Below are positions 17,870-28,094 of a stretch of DNA of 64,000 bases, piece after piece. This DNA is from Halomonas nitroreducens (GTDB taxonomy: Bacteria > Pseudomonadota > Gammaproteobacteria > Pseudomonadales > Halomonadaceae): positions 1 to 64,000 of the forward strand of contig NZ_RXNS01000005.1 in NCBI RefSeq assembly GCF_003966155.1, in the 5' to 3' direction. The notes under the pieces are model-generated. The model was not told the origin of the DNA, ran no database searches, and saw only the letters and a list, made by a program, of their open reading frames with translations. Numbering within the stretch: position 1 is the first letter of the stretch; every line of letters starts with the position of its first letter. The translations under genes were made by a program, and so were the position numbers.

Positions 17870-19834
17870 ATGAGCTATCAGGTTCTGGCCCGCAAGTGGC
17901 GGCCGCGTACCTTCCATGAACTGGTCGGTCAGGAGCATGTCCAGCGTGCCCTGGTCAATGCCCTGGACCAGGGCCGGCTGCACCACGCTTACCTGTTCAC
18001 CGGTACCCGCGGCGTGGGCAAGACGACGCTGGCGCGGATCCTGGCCAAGTGCCTGAACTGCACCGCGGCGGGGCAGGGCGACGATGGCGTGACTTCCACC
18101 CCCTGCGGCCAGTGTCCCAGCTGCCTGGCCATCGACGAGGGGCGTTTCGTCGACCTGATCGAGGTCGATGCCGCGTCGCGTACCAAGGTGGAGGACACCC
18201 GCGAGCTGCTCGACAACGTGCAGTACGCGCCCACCCAGGGGCGCTACAAGGTGTATCTCATCGACGAGGTGCACATGCTCTCCACCAGCAGCTTCAATGC
18301 GCTGCTCAAGACCCTGGAAGAGCCACCGCCCCACGTGAAGTTCCTGCTGGCCACCACCGATCCGCAGAAGCTGCCACCCACGGTGCTATCGCGCTGCCTT
18401 CAGTTCACCCTCAAGCACATGCCGCCGGAGCGGATCGTTGGCCACCTCTCCACGGTCCTCGACGCCGAGGCGGTACCCTTCGAGGAGTCTGCCCTGTGGC
18501 TGCTGGGCAAGGCGGCCGAGGGCTCCATGCGCGACGCCATGAGCCTCACCGACCAGGCCATCGCCTTTGGTCAGGGCGAGGTGCGCCACGCCGACGTCGC
18601 GGCCATGCTCGGCACCCTGGACCACCGTCATGTGTTGGCACTGATCGAGGCCCTGGCCGACATCGACGCCGCCCGGGTGCTCGCCGAGGTGGCGGCCCTG
18701 GCCGAGCAGGGGCCCGATTTCGCGGCGGTGCTCGATGACGTCACCGGCGTGCTGCACCGTCTGGCCATCGCCCAGATGGTGCCCGAGGCCCTGGACAACG
18801 GTCACGGCGATCGCGACTCGCTGCTGGCCCTGGCCGGCCGCTTCACCGCCGAGGATATCCAGCTCTACTACCAGATCGGCATCCAGGGGCGCGGCGACAT
18901 GGCCCATGCCCCGGATCTGCGCACCGCCCTGGAGATGACCCTGCTGCGCATGCTGGCCTTCCGGCCTCAGGGCGTGCCCCAGCCGGCCAAGACGCCGCTG
19001 CCGTTGCGCGGCGATCCCGGCACGCCGCCGGCCAGCCAGGGCGAGGACGCGACCGGTGCGCCGGCGGCGCCCCAGGTCGACGCGCCGGCGGCCGCCAGGG
19101 CACCGGCCGCCGAGGCATCGCCGGAGGCTCCAGCCCCGGCCGAGCCGTCACCCGGGGCCACGGACGTGGTCTCGCCGCCCCCCCAGTCCCGGCCATCGAG
19201 CTCGCCGTCACCCTCCGTGACCCCACCGGCTGCGTCGGACCCGGCGCCCGGCGCCCTGCCAGCCGAGCCACCGCCGCCCTGGGAGCCCGCCGAGGCGACG
19301 CCGCCATCGGTGCAGCCGAGCCCAGCGGAGGCCCCGGCTGCCGAGCCGCCGTCCCCGGAGGCGCCACCAGAGGCGCCCGTCGCGACGTCGAGCAGCGAGC
19401 CGGCCCTGGCGAGCGGGGCCGGCACGGGCGAACTCAGCCATGCGGCCTGGCTGGAGGGCTTCGACGCCCTCGGTCTGTCGGGGCTGACTCGCAACCTGGC
19501 GGCGCATTGCGTGGTCGAAGCGGACGACGGCAGCGAACTCACGCTTCGGCTCGATCCCTCCCAGGCGGCCATGCAGGCCGAGGTCCACGTGTCGCGTATC
19601 CGCGAGGCCCTGGCGGCGGCGGGGGTCGAGCGCCGCCTGACCATCGCCGACGGCCCCCTGCCCGAGGGGATCGAGACGCCTCGCCAGCGCGCCGACCGCC
19701 TTGCCGCCGAGCGACACGCCCAGGCGGTTGAAGCCCTGCAGGCCGACCCGCAGATACAGAAGTTGCAGCAGACCTTCGGGGCGCGCCTGATCGAGGCCAG
19801 CGTGAAGCCCGCCGACGCGGCGGCACGCCCCTGA
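17870..19834 (+). CDS. dnaX: DNA polymerase III subunit tau
   Basis: This 654-residue clamp-loader ATPase has Walker A (GTRGVGKTT), a four-cysteine zinc module (CLNC, then CGQCPSC) and the LIDEVHMLS Walker B motif. The AAA+ core covers residues 1-365. It is followed by a long Pro/Ala-rich linker (about 370-515) and the tau-specific C-terminal domain that binds the polymerase alpha subunit. The ATG at 17870 gives the universal start [12 protein letters not shown]; the upstream frame is a shadow. No A AAA AAG slippery site was seen, so the shorter gamma form made by frameshifting in E. coli is not predicted by that route. Confidence 0.95.
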   Translation: MSYQVLARKWRPRTFHELVGQEHVQRALVNALDQGRLHHAYLFTGTRGVGKTTLARILAKCLNCTAAGQGDDGVTSTPCGQCPSCLAIDEGRFVDLIEVDAASRTKVEDTRELLDNVQYAPTQGRYKVYLIDEVHMLSTSSFNALLKTLEEPPPHVKFLLATTDPQKLPPTVLSRCLQFTLKHMPPERIVGHLSTVLDAEAVPFEESALWLLGKAAEGSMRDAMSLTDQAIAFGQGEVRHADVAAMLGTLDHRHVLALIEALADIDAARVLAEVAALAEQGPDFAAVLDDVTGVLHRLAIAQMVPEALDNGHGDRDSLLALAGRFTAEDIQLYYQIGIQGRGDMAHAPDLRTALEMTLLRMLAFRPQGVPQPAKTPLPLRGDPGTPPASQGEDATGAPAAPQVDAPAAARAPAAEASPEAPAPAEPSPGATDVVSPPPQSRPSSSPSPSVTPPAASDPAPGALPAEPPPPWEPAEATPPSVQPSPAEAPAAEPPSPEAPPEAPVATSSSEPALASGAGTGELSHAAWLEGFDALGLSGLTRNLAAHCVVEADDGSELTLRLDPSQAAMQAEVHVSRIREALAAAGVERRLTIADGPLPEGIETPRQRADRLAAERHAQAVEALQADPQIQKLQQTFGARLIEASVKPADAAARP

Positions 19835-19886
19835 CCGGTCATCACCACGACCCGATGCACGATCATTCAATCGAGAGGATACCGCC

Positions 19887-20213
19887 ATGATGAAGGGTGG
19901 AATGGGCAACCTGATGAAGCAGGCCCAGGAGATGCAGGAGAAGATGCAGAAGGCCCAGGAGGAGGTCGCCAAGGCCGAGGTCCAGGGCGAGGCCGGGGCC
20001 GGCATGATCAAGGTGACCATGAACGGCCGCCACGATGTGATCAAGGTCGATATCGACCCGAGCGTCATGGAGGAAGACAAGGAGCTGCTCGAGGACCTGC
20101 TTGCCGCGGCGGTCAACGACGCCGTACGCAAGGTCGAGGCCAGCTCCAAGCAGATGATGGAAGAGGCCACCGCTGGGCTGAACCTGCCGCCCGGCTTCAA
20201 GATGCCTTTCTGA
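19887..20213 (+). CDS. ybaB: YbaB/EbfC nucleoid-associated protein
   Basis: This 108-residue DNA-binding protein has the family start [20 protein letters not shown], a helical dimerisation region and the core [14 protein letters not shown]. Members form dimers that bind and bend DNA. It lies between dnaX and recR in the order conserved through gammaproteobacteria, 52 bases after dnaX and 15 before recR, so the three genes are probably cotranscribed. Confidence 0.95.
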   Translation: MMKGGMGNLMKQAQEMQEKMQKAQEEVAKAEVQGEAGAGMIKVTMNGRHDVIKVDIDPSVMEEDKELLEDLLAAAVNDAVRKVEASSKQMMEEATAGLNLPPGFKMPF

Positions 20214-20228
20214 CGACGTGGACTCAGC

Positions 20229-20834
20229 ATGAGCTTTTCCCCCCTGGTCGAGCGACTCATGGAGTCGCTGCGGGTACTGCCCGGCGTCGGGCCCAAGACC
20301 GCCCAGCGCATGGCCATGCATCTGCTCGAGCGCGACCGTGACGGCGGCCGGCGGTTGACCGAAGTGCTCGGCGTGGCCCTCGAGGAGGTCGGCTACTGTC
20401 GTCGCTGCCGGACCCTGACCGAGGCGCCGGTCTGCACGCTCTGCGAGAGCGCCCGACGCGACGACGCCGTGCTGTGCGTGGTGGAGTCCCCTGCCGACCA
20501 GCTCGCCATCGAGGAGGCGGGCGGCTACCAGGGACGCTACTTCGTGCTGCATGGCCACCTGTCGCCGCTGGACGGCATCGGCCCCGAGGACATCGGCCTC
20601 GACCAGCTCGAGGCCCGGGTGGCCGAGGGCGGTGTCATCGAGGTGATCCTGGCCACCAATCCCACCGTGGAAGGCGAGGCCACCGCCCACTACATCGCCG
20701 CCCAGCTCGCGCCGCAGGGCGTGACGCTGTCGCGTCTCGCCTACGGCGTGCCCATGGGCGGCGAGCTCGAGTATGTCGATGGCGGCACCCTGAGCCGTGC
20801 CTTCACCGGTCGCCTGCCCTTCCAGGGCGAGTGA
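20229..20834 (+). CDS. recR: Recombination mediator RecR
   Basis: This 201-residue protein acts with RecF and RecO to load RecA at single-strand gaps. It has the N-terminal helix-hairpin-helix ([17 protein letters not shown]), the four-cysteine zinc finger ([17 protein letters not shown]) and a Toprim domain (about 80-175, [12 protein letters not shown]). Length and order are as in other gammaproteobacteria. Confidence 0.96.
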   Translation: MSFSPLVERLMESLRVLPGVGPKTAQRMAMHLLERDRDGGRRLTEVLGVALEEVGYCRRCRTLTEAPVCTLCESARRDDAVLCVVESPADQLAIEEAGGYQGRYFVLHGHLSPLDGIGPEDIGLDQLEARVAEGGVIEVILATNPTVEGEATAHYIAAQLAPQGVTLSRLAYGVPMGGELEYVDGGTLSRAFTGRLPFQGE

Positions 20835-20863
20835 CCGCCGACCACCATCCTCCGGAACCCCGC

Positions 20864-21994
20864 ATGCCCCTGACCCCCGAGATTCGCTGGATCGATACCC
20901 CCGAGGCCCTCGACGCGGCCTGTGCCGAGGTGGCCCAGGCCGACGTCGTCGCCCTGGATACCGAGTTCTTCCGCGAGCGGACCTTTCATCCCGTGCCGGC
21001 GCTCATCCAGTTCTGCGCCGGTGGGCCGGCATATCTGGTCGACCCGCTGGAAGTGGCCTGCACCGAGGCCTTCCGTCGCCTGCTGGCCGAGGGGCCGCTG
21101 AAGCTGCTGCATGCCTCCAGCGAGGATCTGGAGGTGCTCGCCCACTGGGCTGGCGTGGCGGTGGCGCCGCTGGTGGATACCCAGATCGCCCAGTCGCTGC
21201 TCGGCGAGGTGCCCGCCATGGGCTACCAGAAGCTGGTCGAGTTCTGGGTCGGCGAGACCCTGCCCAAGGACGAGACGCGTTCCAACTGGCTGGAGCGGCC
21301 GCTCTCCGAGGCCCAGAAGCGCTATGCCGCCCTGGATGTGGTTTACCTGCTGGATGTCTGGGCCGGTCAGCGCGAGGCGCTCGTGCGCCATGGCAGGCTG
21401 GCGTGGCTGGAGGAGGACTGTGCGGAGCTGCTCGCCCAGGCGCGCAACGATGAAGCGGATGGCCAGTGGTACCGGCGCCAGCGCCAGTTGTGGCGACTCT
21501 CGCCGCGTCAGATCGAGGCCTACCGGCGGCTGACCACCTGGCGCGAGGGCGAGGTGCGCCGCCGCGACCTGCCGCGCAGCTGGCTGGTCAGCGACAAGCT
21601 GCTGTACGCCATCGCCGAGCGGATGCCCGAGAATCGCTATGAGCTGGCCGGGGTGGAGGGCATCAAGCCGCCGCTGGTCAAGCGCGAGGGCGACAACCTG
21701 CTGGCGCTGGTGCGCGAGGCGCGCCATGCCGATGACGACAGCTTGCCGGCGGCGCCGCTGTCGCCCATGGAGCCGGCCTTCAAGAAGCTCGTCAAGGCCA
21801 TGAAGAAGGCGGTGGGCGCCGAGGCAGAGGCCCTGGGCGTGGCCCCGGAAGTGCTGCTGCGTCGCCGTGAGCTGGAGGCCCTGGCCACTGCGCAGCTCAA
21901 CGGCAAACCCCTGCCGCTGCCCACCGGGTGGCGTGGCGAGCGGCTTGCCGATGCCCTGGAACAGGCCCTGAACCAGACGGGGGACCCCGCATGA
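20864..21994 (+). CDS. rnd: Ribonuclease D
   Basis: This 376-residue 3'-5' exoribonuclease trims tRNA and other small RNA 3' ends. DEDD residues are visible in VVALDTEFF (Asp, Glu), in LLHASSEDLEV (Asp) and in RYAALDVVYLLD (Tyr, Asp). A C-terminal HRDC domain covers about 205-290. The ATG at 20864 follows recR by 29 bases; the longer frame upstream lies inside recR. The stop overlaps ycgL by ATGA, a coupling common in this lineage. Confidence 0.94.
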   Translation: MPLTPEIRWIDTPEALDAACAEVAQADVVALDTEFFRERTFHPVPALIQFCAGGPAYLVDPLEVACTEAFRRLLAEGPLKLLHASSEDLEVLAHWAGVAVAPLVDTQIAQSLLGEVPAMGYQKLVEFWVGETLPKDETRSNWLERPLSEAQKRYAALDVVYLLDVWAGQREALVRHGRLAWLEEDCAELLAQARNDEADGQWYRRQRQLWRLSPRQIEAYRRLTTWREGEVRRRDLPRSWLVSDKLLYAIAERMPENRYELAGVEGIKPPLVKREGDNLLALVREARHADDDSLPAAPLSPMEPAFKKLVKAMKKAVGAEAEALGVAPEVLLRRRELEALATAQLNGKPLPLPTGWRGERLADALEQALNQTGDPA

Positions 21995-22293
21995 CCACCA
22001 TGAACGGCAAGCTGCTGTGCGAGATCTTCAAGAGCTCGCGCCATGACGAGATGTACCTCTACGTTGACAAGCGCCGGGGCCTCGAGGATGTGCCCGAGGT
22101 GCTGCTCGAGCGTTTCGGCACGCCGCTTTCCGCCATGACGCTGATCCTCACCCCGGACAAGCCTCTGGCCCGGACCAGCGCCGGCGCGGTCATGGCCGCC
22201 ATCGACGACAAGGGCTTCTACCTGCAGATGCCGCCGGCCAAGGAGGACTATCTACTGGATCTCTATCGCACCCCCACCGAGGCCCGCTATTAG
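21991..22293 (+). CDS. ycgL: YcgL domain-containing protein
   Basis: This 100-residue protein has the YcgL fold, with the conserved CEIFKSSRHDEMYLYV opening and the FYLQMPP segment. The family is restricted to gammaproteobacteria and has no settled biochemical role. The four-base overlap with rnd and the position before ycgN support the call. The start at 21991 is chosen over an in-frame codon inside rnd. Confidence 0.92.
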   Translation: MTTMNGKLLCEIFKSSRHDEMYLYVDKRRGLEDVPEVLLERFGTPLSAMTLILTPDKPLARTSAGAVMAAIDDKGFYLQMPPAKEDYLLDLYRTPTEARY

Positions 22294-22379
22294 CCTATCG
22301 CGCCCGATTTCACGCGTGGCCTATTGAGGCCGATACCGCGCGGGTCCGCTGGAGGTGTCCGCGCCGCGCAGGAGAGAGC

Positions 22380-22826
22380 ATGAGAGAACGTTTCTGGGAA
22401 CGCTTCCCGCTGGAGGCACTCACCGAGGAAGAGTGGGAGGCGCTCTGCGATGGCTGCGGCCAGTGCTGCCTGCTCAAGTTCCAGGACGACGAGGGCGACC
22501 TGGCGGTGCTCAACGTCGCCTGCCAGCTGCTGGATATCGGCAGCTGCCGCTGCAGCGACTACGACAACCGCTTCGCGAGGGTGCCGGACTGCCAGCAGCT
22601 GACCCCCGAGCGCATCGATGATTTCCGCTGGCTGCCCGGCTCCTGCGCCTATCGGCGCTTGGCCGAAGGGCGCAAGCTGGCCGGCTGGCATCCGCTGATT
22701 TCCGGGGACCCCGACCGGGTCCACCGCAAGGGCATCAGCGTGCGCAGCTTCGCCGTGTCCCAGGCCGAGGTCCCCGACGAGGAACTCGAGGACCACATCA
22801 TCGCCATCCTGCCCATCGACGGTTGA
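22380..22826 (+). CDS. YcgN family CxxCxxCC protein (UPF0260)
   Basis: This 148-residue cytosolic protein has the cluster CDGCGQCCLLKFQ near residue 25, a metal or iron-sulfur type cysteine arrangement, and further cysteines at CRCSDYDNR and PGSCAYR. It matches UPF0260/YcgN in length and sequence. The function is unknown. It follows ycgL by 86 bases and converges on the peptidase gene with an 11-base gap. Confidence 0.9.
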   Translation: MRERFWERFPLEALTEEEWEALCDGCGQCCLLKFQDDEGDLAVLNVACQLLDIGSCRCSDYDNRFARVPDCQQLTPERIDDFRWLPGSCAYRRLAEGRKLAGWHPLISGDPDRVHRKGISVRSFAVSQAEVPDEELEDHIIAILPIDG

Positions 22827-22837
22827 GCCCGGCGCCC

Positions 22838-24952
22838 TTAGGCATCCCGTTTCTCCACGCCCAGCGCCCAGAGGATGAAGGCATCCTGCCGGGCGTTGTC
22901 GTGCCAGCTCTTGAAGCGCCCGGAGGCGCCGCCGTGGCCGGCTTCCATGTCGGTGCGCAGCAGGGTGGGGCGATGCTCGGGGCCGTCGTGGGCCAGCGCC
23001 AGCTCGGTGAGACGGGCATAGAGTTTGGCTGGCTCCCAGTAGGGCACCCGGGTGTCGTGCCAGCTGCCCTGGAGGAATACCGGTGGCCAGGGGGCATCGG
23101 GCAGGTTGTCGAGCGGCGAGTAGTCGCGGATGCGACGACGGGCCGCCGGATCCTGGGGATTGCCCCACTCGCTGTACTCGGCGGTAGTCAGCGGCAGGTC
23201 GGGGTTCTCCATGGTGCGCAGCACGTCGACGAAGGGCACGTCGAGGACCGCGGCGCGGAACCGCTCCGGCGCCAGGTTGAGGCTGGCCCCCACCAGCAGC
23301 CCCCCGGCACTGGCCCCGTAGGCGACGATGCGCTCGCCGTCGCTGACGCCCTTGGCGACCAGGGCGTCGCGGGCGGCGAGGAAGTCCTGGAAGCTGTTGG
23401 CCTTGTGCTGCAGCTTGCCGGCCAGGTACCACGGCTCGCCGCGATCGCCCCCGCCGCGCACATGGGCCACCGCGAAGGCCGCGCCGCGGGCCAGCAGTTC
23501 CAGCCGTGCCACCGAGAACCAGGGATCGAGGACCTCGCCGTAGGCGCCGTAGCCGTAGAGCAGGGTCGGCAGCGGGTGGCCCACCAGGTCGGCGCGCATC
23601 ACCACCGACACCGGAATGCGCTCGCCGTCATGGGAGCGCGCCCAGAGCCGCTCGCAGGCGAGCTGGTCGGGCTGCAGGTCGCCATGCACGGGCTGCCGCT
23701 TGAGCTGTCGGCGGCTGCCGTCATCGAGGTCGATTTCTGCCCAGGTCACTGGCAGGGTGAAGGATTCCTCGCGCAGCCGCAGGCGCCGCGTGTCAAAGTG
23801 AGGCGCATCGCCCAGGGCCAGGCTGCAGGGCGTCTCGGGCAACGGCAGGCGCTCGTCGCGCCGGCATGCATGACGCTCGTCGTACTCGAGCACCCTCAGT
23901 CGCACCTGGGCCTCCTGGTGATCCCGCTCGGTGGCCACCAGTCCCCAGCTGAAGGCATCGATGCCCTCCAGGGTGGTGTCGTCGCGATGGGCGATCAGCC
24001 GGTCGCCCTCGGTGTCGGGGTGGGCTTCGTCGATCCGATCGAGGCAGAAGTGCGCGGCCTGGCGGTTATGCAGCACGTAGAAGTGGCCGGGGCGGTGGTC
24101 GACGGCGTACTCGACGCCGGGTTCCCGGGTGCGGAACAGCTGCGGCGGCGTGGCCGGGGCTTGCGCCGGAACCAGGTGGACCTCGCTGGTGTCCTTGGAG
24201 GCGGATTCCAGCATCAGCCAGGCCCGGGAGCGGGTCTTGCCCAGCCCCAGCCAGAATTCCGGGTCGTCCTCGCGCAGCACCAGGGCCGGGTCGTCGCTGG
24301 GGCAGGGCGGGCTGGCGTCCAGGGCCAGCGACAGTCGCCAAATGCTCTCGGGTCGCTGGGTGGCATCATAGCGGGTGAACAGCAAGGTGGTGCCGTCCTC
24401 CGCCCAGCACAGCTCGGGGCCGATCCCCTCGAGCAGTATCCTCGGCTCGCCATCGGGCAGCCGCTTGAGCTGGAGGGTGAAGGTCTCGTCGCCGCGGGTG
24501 TCCTCCGTCCACGCCAGCCAGGCCTCGTCGGGAGACAGTGCCATGTCGCCGACCTCGTAGAAGGCGTGCGCCCGGGAACGGCTTTCCAGGTCGAGGAAGG
24601 CCTCGGCGGCCTTGGGCTTGCCGTTGGGGTGGCGCCACCACACCGGATGGTCGGCATCCACTGCCGTCTCGCTCCACACCGTATAGTGGTCCAGGGTCGT
24701 CGGCAGGCCCCGCACGGCCAGCTCGCGGCGCGCCAGATGACCGTGATAGAGCCGCTCGGTCAGGTCATCCAGAGGGGCGAACCAGCGACGCGCCTGGTCA
24801 TTGGCGGCCTCGAGGAACGCCCGCACCTGGGGGGCGTCGCGGTTCTCCAGCCAGTGCCATTGGGGATCGTCCTGGCGTCGGAAATGCTCAACGGGGGAGG
24901 GCGCGTGAGGCGTCGGGACGGGGTCCCGCTCGCTAGGTGGCTGTGCTTTCAT
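22838..24952 (-). CDS. Prolyl oligopeptidase family protein (oligopeptidase B type)
   Basis: The protein has 704 residues: an N-terminal seven-blade beta-propeller (about 70-410) and a C-terminal alpha/beta hydrolase. The catalytic serine is in YGASAGGLL, the aspartate in WHDTRVPYWEP and the histidine in MEAGHGGASGR. It should cut short peptides after basic residues in the cytoplasm or periplasm; no signal peptide is seen. Length and motif order match PtrB. It is transcribed alone. Confidence 0.9.
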   Translation of the reverse strand: MKAQPPSERDPVPTPHAPSPVEHFRRQDDPQWHWLENRDAPQVRAFLEAANDQARRWFAPLDDLTERLYHGHLARRELAVRGLPTTLDHYTVWSETAVDADHPVWWRHPNGKPKAAEAFLDLESRSRAHAFYEVGDMALSPDEAWLAWTEDTRGDETFTLQLKRLPDGEPRILLEGIGPELCWAEDGTTLLFTRYDATQRPESIWRLSLALDASPPCPSDDPALVLREDDPEFWLGLGKTRSRAWLMLESASKDTSEVHLVPAQAPATPPQLFRTREPGVEYAVDHRPGHFYVLHNRQAAHFCLDRIDEAHPDTEGDRLIAHRDDTTLEGIDAFSWGLVATERDHQEAQVRLRVLEYDERHACRRDERLPLPETPCSLALGDAPHFDTRRLRLREESFTLPVTWAEIDLDDGSRRQLKRQPVHGDLQPDQLACERLWARSHDGERIPVSVVMRADLVGHPLPTLLYGYGAYGEVLDPWFSVARLELLARGAAFAVAHVRGGGDRGEPWYLAGKLQHKANSFQDFLAARDALVAKGVSDGERIVAYGASAGGLLVGASLNLAPERFRAAVLDVPFVDVLRTMENPDLPLTTAEYSEWGNPQDPAARRRIRDYSPLDNLPDAPWPPVFLQGSWHDTRVPYWEPAKLYARLTELALAHDGPEHRPTLLRTDMEAGHGGASGRFKSWHDNARQDAFILWALGVEKRDA

Positions 24953-25024
24953 GGTGCGAGATGTACCATACTCAGTGTGAATTCAATAACGTGCGGCCAG
25001 TGAGGCCGTGAAGACGAGGTACCG

Positions 25025-25471
25025 ATGCTGATTTCGGATTCGATGTCCCTACTATGGCTGAGCTACGCGCTGCTGTCGCTGGTGGTCCTGGGGACCGGCT
25101 ACCTGGGCCTGGCCTTCCTGCCGCGCCTGCCGCGCCTGGTGATCACCTGGGCGGTTGCCGGGGTGATGTGGGTACCGGCGAGCTTTCGGCTGCCGCTGAT
25201 GGACGAGGGGGAATTCTACACCGGACTCGCCCCCGCCGTGGTGGTGGCCGGACTGGCCTTCCTCGAGGGTGACCTCGGGGCCATGGCGCCGGCCTTGCTG
25301 CTGGTCGCCGTGGCGGCCGGCATCGGTGCCCTGGTGGGGTTGTTGCTGTGGCGTCGCGGTCGTCACACCGCGCGGCCGGCCGCGCATGACGAGAGTGTCG
25401 AGGCGGACGCATCAAGCGCACGTGGCCGCCAGGAGGGCGGCGACGAGCGACGGGAGCCGGTGATCGGCTAA
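25025..25471 (+). CDS. Small uncharacterised inner-membrane protein
   Basis: This 148-residue protein has about four hydrophobic segments (residues 8-30, 37-55, 65-82, 86-108) and a charged C-terminal tail from about 110. GAGG precedes the ATG. It is followed after nine bases by the VWA protein gene, so the two are likely cotranscribed. No family is recognised. Confidence 0.7.
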   Translation: MLISDSMSLLWLSYALLSLVVLGTGYLGLAFLPRLPRLVITWAVAGVMWVPASFRLPLMDEGEFYTGLAPAVVVAGLAFLEGDLGAMAPALLLVAVAAGIGALVGLLLWRRGRHTARPAAHDESVEADASSARGRQEGGDERREPVIG

Positions 25472-25480
25472 GGAACCTCG

Positions 25481-27322
25481 ATGGCCAGAGCGGGGAGGTA
25501 CAGGAGGCGAGCCGCGGGGGCAGTGCTGCTGGGGCTGGTCTGTCTGCTGGGCATGGTGACGACGGCGTCGGCGCAGGCGCCGGAAGAACGCCCGGACGTG
25601 CGCGTGGTCGTCGATGTGTCCGGCAGCATGCGCAGCAACGATCCCGATCGACTGGCGGCGAGCGCCATGGATCTGCTGGTGTCGCTGTTGCCGGAGGGCG
25701 TGAGCGCCGGCGTCTGGACCTTCGGCGAGACGGTCGACAACCCGCTGCCGCTGGGGGAGGTCTCTGAGGACTGGCGGGAACGTGCCCTGTCGCTACCGCC
25801 GGCGCTTCAGGACTACCAGCAGTACACCGACATCGAGGCCGCTCTCCGCCAGGCCGCCGACGCCGAGGCCAACGGCTGGCGCCACCTGATCCTGATGACC
25901 GATGGTGTCATCGACCTGTCGCCGTCCCAGGGCGCCAAGCCGGCCATCGATCGCCGCTCCCGACAGCGCCTGGTGGAGGAACTGGCCCCGGCGCTCGCCG
26001 ACCAGGGCGTGGCCATCCATGCCATCGCCTTCTCCGACGAGGCCGACCTGGCCCTGGTCGAGCGCCTGGCCCAGCGCACCGGTGGCCTGGCCAGCGTGGC
26101 GACCTCGCCGGACGGACTGCTCGGCGCTTTCCTGGACATCATCGAGCGCATCTTCCCCGCCGACAGGCTGCCGCTGGAGGAAGGTCGCTTCCTGGTGGAC
26201 GACGGGGTGGAGAGTCTCTCCGCGCTGATCTTCCACGAGCCCGGCGAGCCGCCGCTGACCCTGGTGGCGCCCGATGGCAGTCGCTACCAGGCCGAGACGG
26301 CACCCGATGCGCTGCGCTGGCAGGTGGAGCCGCGCTTCGACCTGATCCGCATCCCGGACCCGCTTCCCGGGGAGTGGCGCCTGGAGGGACCGGTGGGCGA
26401 GAAGAGCCGGATCAGCGTGAGCTCGCCCTGGCACCTGCGTACCGCGGCGCTGCCGGCCACCCTCTATCGGGGCTTTGCGGTGCCGGTGGAGGCCTGGCTG
26501 GCCCGGTCGCCGGACGCCCAGGCCCTGCCGAAGGCTCCCACCCTGACGGCCAGCCTGCGCGACCTCGACGGCGAGGTGCAGTCCTCGGTCACCCTCGAGG
26601 GCGATGACCAGGGGCGCTTTCGGGGCCGGCTTCCGGCCCCGGCCCTGACCGGCAATGCCCGCCTGGTGATCCGGGCCGAGGGCGAAGGCTTCGCGCGCCA
26701 GCGCAGCCAGGCGGTGAACGTGCTGCCGGCCATCGGCGTCGCCCACGACCCGGCCGCCGGCCGCGTGGTGCTGGCCGCCGAGCATCCGCGGCTCAACCGC
26801 GACAATACCGAGATCCGCGGGGACCTGCGCGGCGAGCGACTCGAGGCCGAGGCGGTGGGCGAGAGCCGCTGGCATCTGGCGCTGCCGCCGCTGGACGAGG
26901 GTCTGAGCCAGCCGCTGCTGCTCACGGCGACTCTCACCCTGGACGGCGAGACCCGCGAGCTGCGCCTGCCGCGCCTGATCCTCAACCCCGACGCCCGAGT
27001 GGGCCTCGGCCGGGCCGACATGGCCGGCCCGACCCTGGCCGCCGAGCGCTTCGGTGCCGCGGACGAAGGGGCCGTCCCGGCCCGCCCCGAGCCCACGATC
27101 GCCGATCGCTTCGTCGAGGCCGTCAATGCCGCACCGGCCAGGTTGCGCGACTGGTGGCAGGCCGGTCGCCCCGGTCTCGAGCGCCTGGCGGCCCGCTTCC
27201 GGCAGGACCCGCGGCTGTGGGTCGGCCTGGTCCTGGCGCTGCTCCTGTTGCTTGGCCTGATCCTCTGGCGGCGCCTGCGCCGCCGTACCGGCCCCCATTC
27301 CCGGGAGGAACCGTATGTGTGA
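25481..27322 (+). CDS. Exported VWA domain membrane protein
   Basis: The protein has 613 residues with a signal peptide (cleavage near TASAQA, residue 32). A von Willebrand A domain spans about 38-225, with an intact metal site (VVVDVSGSMRSN, the threonine in QQYTDIEAAL, and LMTDGVIDLS). Beta-rich regions occupy about 245-500, and one membrane helix lies near the C-terminus (about 578-598) followed by a basic tail. It resembles the TIGR03503-type proteins of marine gammaproteobacteria, whose role is unknown. It likely faces the periplasm and binds a partner through the VWA metal site. It overlaps the next gene by eight bases. Confidence 0.8.
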   Translation: MARAGRYRRRAAGAVLLGLVCLLGMVTTASAQAPEERPDVRVVVDVSGSMRSNDPDRLAASAMDLLVSLLPEGVSAGVWTFGETVDNPLPLGEVSEDWRERALSLPPALQDYQQYTDIEAALRQAADAEANGWRHLILMTDGVIDLSPSQGAKPAIDRRSRQRLVEELAPALADQGVAIHAIAFSDEADLALVERLAQRTGGLASVATSPDGLLGAFLDIIERIFPADRLPLEEGRFLVDDGVESLSALIFHEPGEPPLTLVAPDGSRYQAETAPDALRWQVEPRFDLIRIPDPLPGEWRLEGPVGEKSRISVSSPWHLRTAALPATLYRGFAVPVEAWLARSPDAQALPKAPTLTASLRDLDGEVQSSVTLEGDDQGRFRGRLPAPALTGNARLVIRAEGEGFARQRSQAVNVLPAIGVAHDPAAGRVVLAAEHPRLNRDNTEIRGDLRGERLEAEAVGESRWHLALPPLDEGLSQPLLLTATLTLDGETRELRLPRLILNPDARVGLGRADMAGPTLAAERFGAADEGAVPARPEPTIADRFVEAVNAAPARLRDWWQAGRPGLERLAARFRQDPRLWVGLVLALLLLLGLILWRRLRRRTGPHSREEPYV

Positions 27323-28094
27323 GTTGCTGGGCATGAGCGCCAATGTGCCCACCGATATCTGCTTCAGCTTTACCGGTTTCCTGCATCGTGGCGGCGGCAC
27401 CGGCCCGCACCGCGACGGTTGGGGCATCGCCTTCTACGAGGCCGGCGGCTATCGCGACTTCCGCGACCCGCACCCGTCGGTGCACTCGCCCATCGCCCGG
27501 CTGATCTGCGACTATCCGATCAAGTCGCATATCGTGATCAGCCATATCCGCCAGGCCAACGTCGGCCAGGTGCGGCTGGCCAATACCCATCCCTTCACCC
27601 GGGAGATGTGGGGCCAGCCCTGGTGCTATGCCCACAATGGCCAGCTCGCCGGCTGGGAAACCCTGCCGCTGTCCTTCTACCGGCCGGTCGGCGGGACCGA
27701 CAGCGAGCACGCCTTCTGCTGGCTGATGGGGGAGCTGCGCCGACGCTTTCCGGAGCCACCGACGGACCGCCACGAGCTCTGGCGTCACCTGCATGATCTC
27801 TGCGAGCGACTGCGGGGACTCGGCGTGTTCAACCTGCTGCTGGCCGATGGCGACTACCTCTACACCTTCTGCTCCACCAAGCTGGCGCATATCACCCGGC
27901 GGGCGCCGTTCGGCAAGGCGAGCCTCTCGGATGCCGAGCTGGCGGTGAACTTCGCCGAGCACACCACTCCCGACGACGTGGTCTCGGTGATCGCCACCGA
28001 ACCCCTTACCGACAACGAGGACTGGGTGCGCATGCAGCCCGGCGAACTGCTGATCTGGCGGGATGGCGAGATACTGGGCTGCTATCAAACGTAA
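27315..28094 (+). CDS. Class II glutamine amidotransferase (YafJ-like)
   Basis: This 259-residue protein has the nucleophilic cysteine at residue 2 (MCELLGMSAN), the substrate-binding stretch HRDGWGIAFYE and the oxyanion region YAHNGQLAGW. It matches YafJ, a stand-alone glutaminase-type domain. The acceptor of the released ammonia is not known. Its start lies inside the end of the VWA gene, suggesting coupled translation. Its stop codon sits within a PsrA-like box of the downstream fadD. Confidence 0.88.
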   Translation: MCELLGMSANVPTDICFSFTGFLHRGGGTGPHRDGWGIAFYEAGGYRDFRDPHPSVHSPIARLICDYPIKSHIVISHIRQANVGQVRLANTHPFTREMWGQPWCYAHNGQLAGWETLPLSFYRPVGGTDSEHAFCWLMGELRRRFPEPPTDRHELWRHLHDLCERLRGLGVFNLLLADGDYLYTFCSTKLAHITRRAPFGKASLSDAELAVNFAEHTTPDDVVSVIATEPLTDNEDWVRMQPGELLIWRDGEILGCYQT

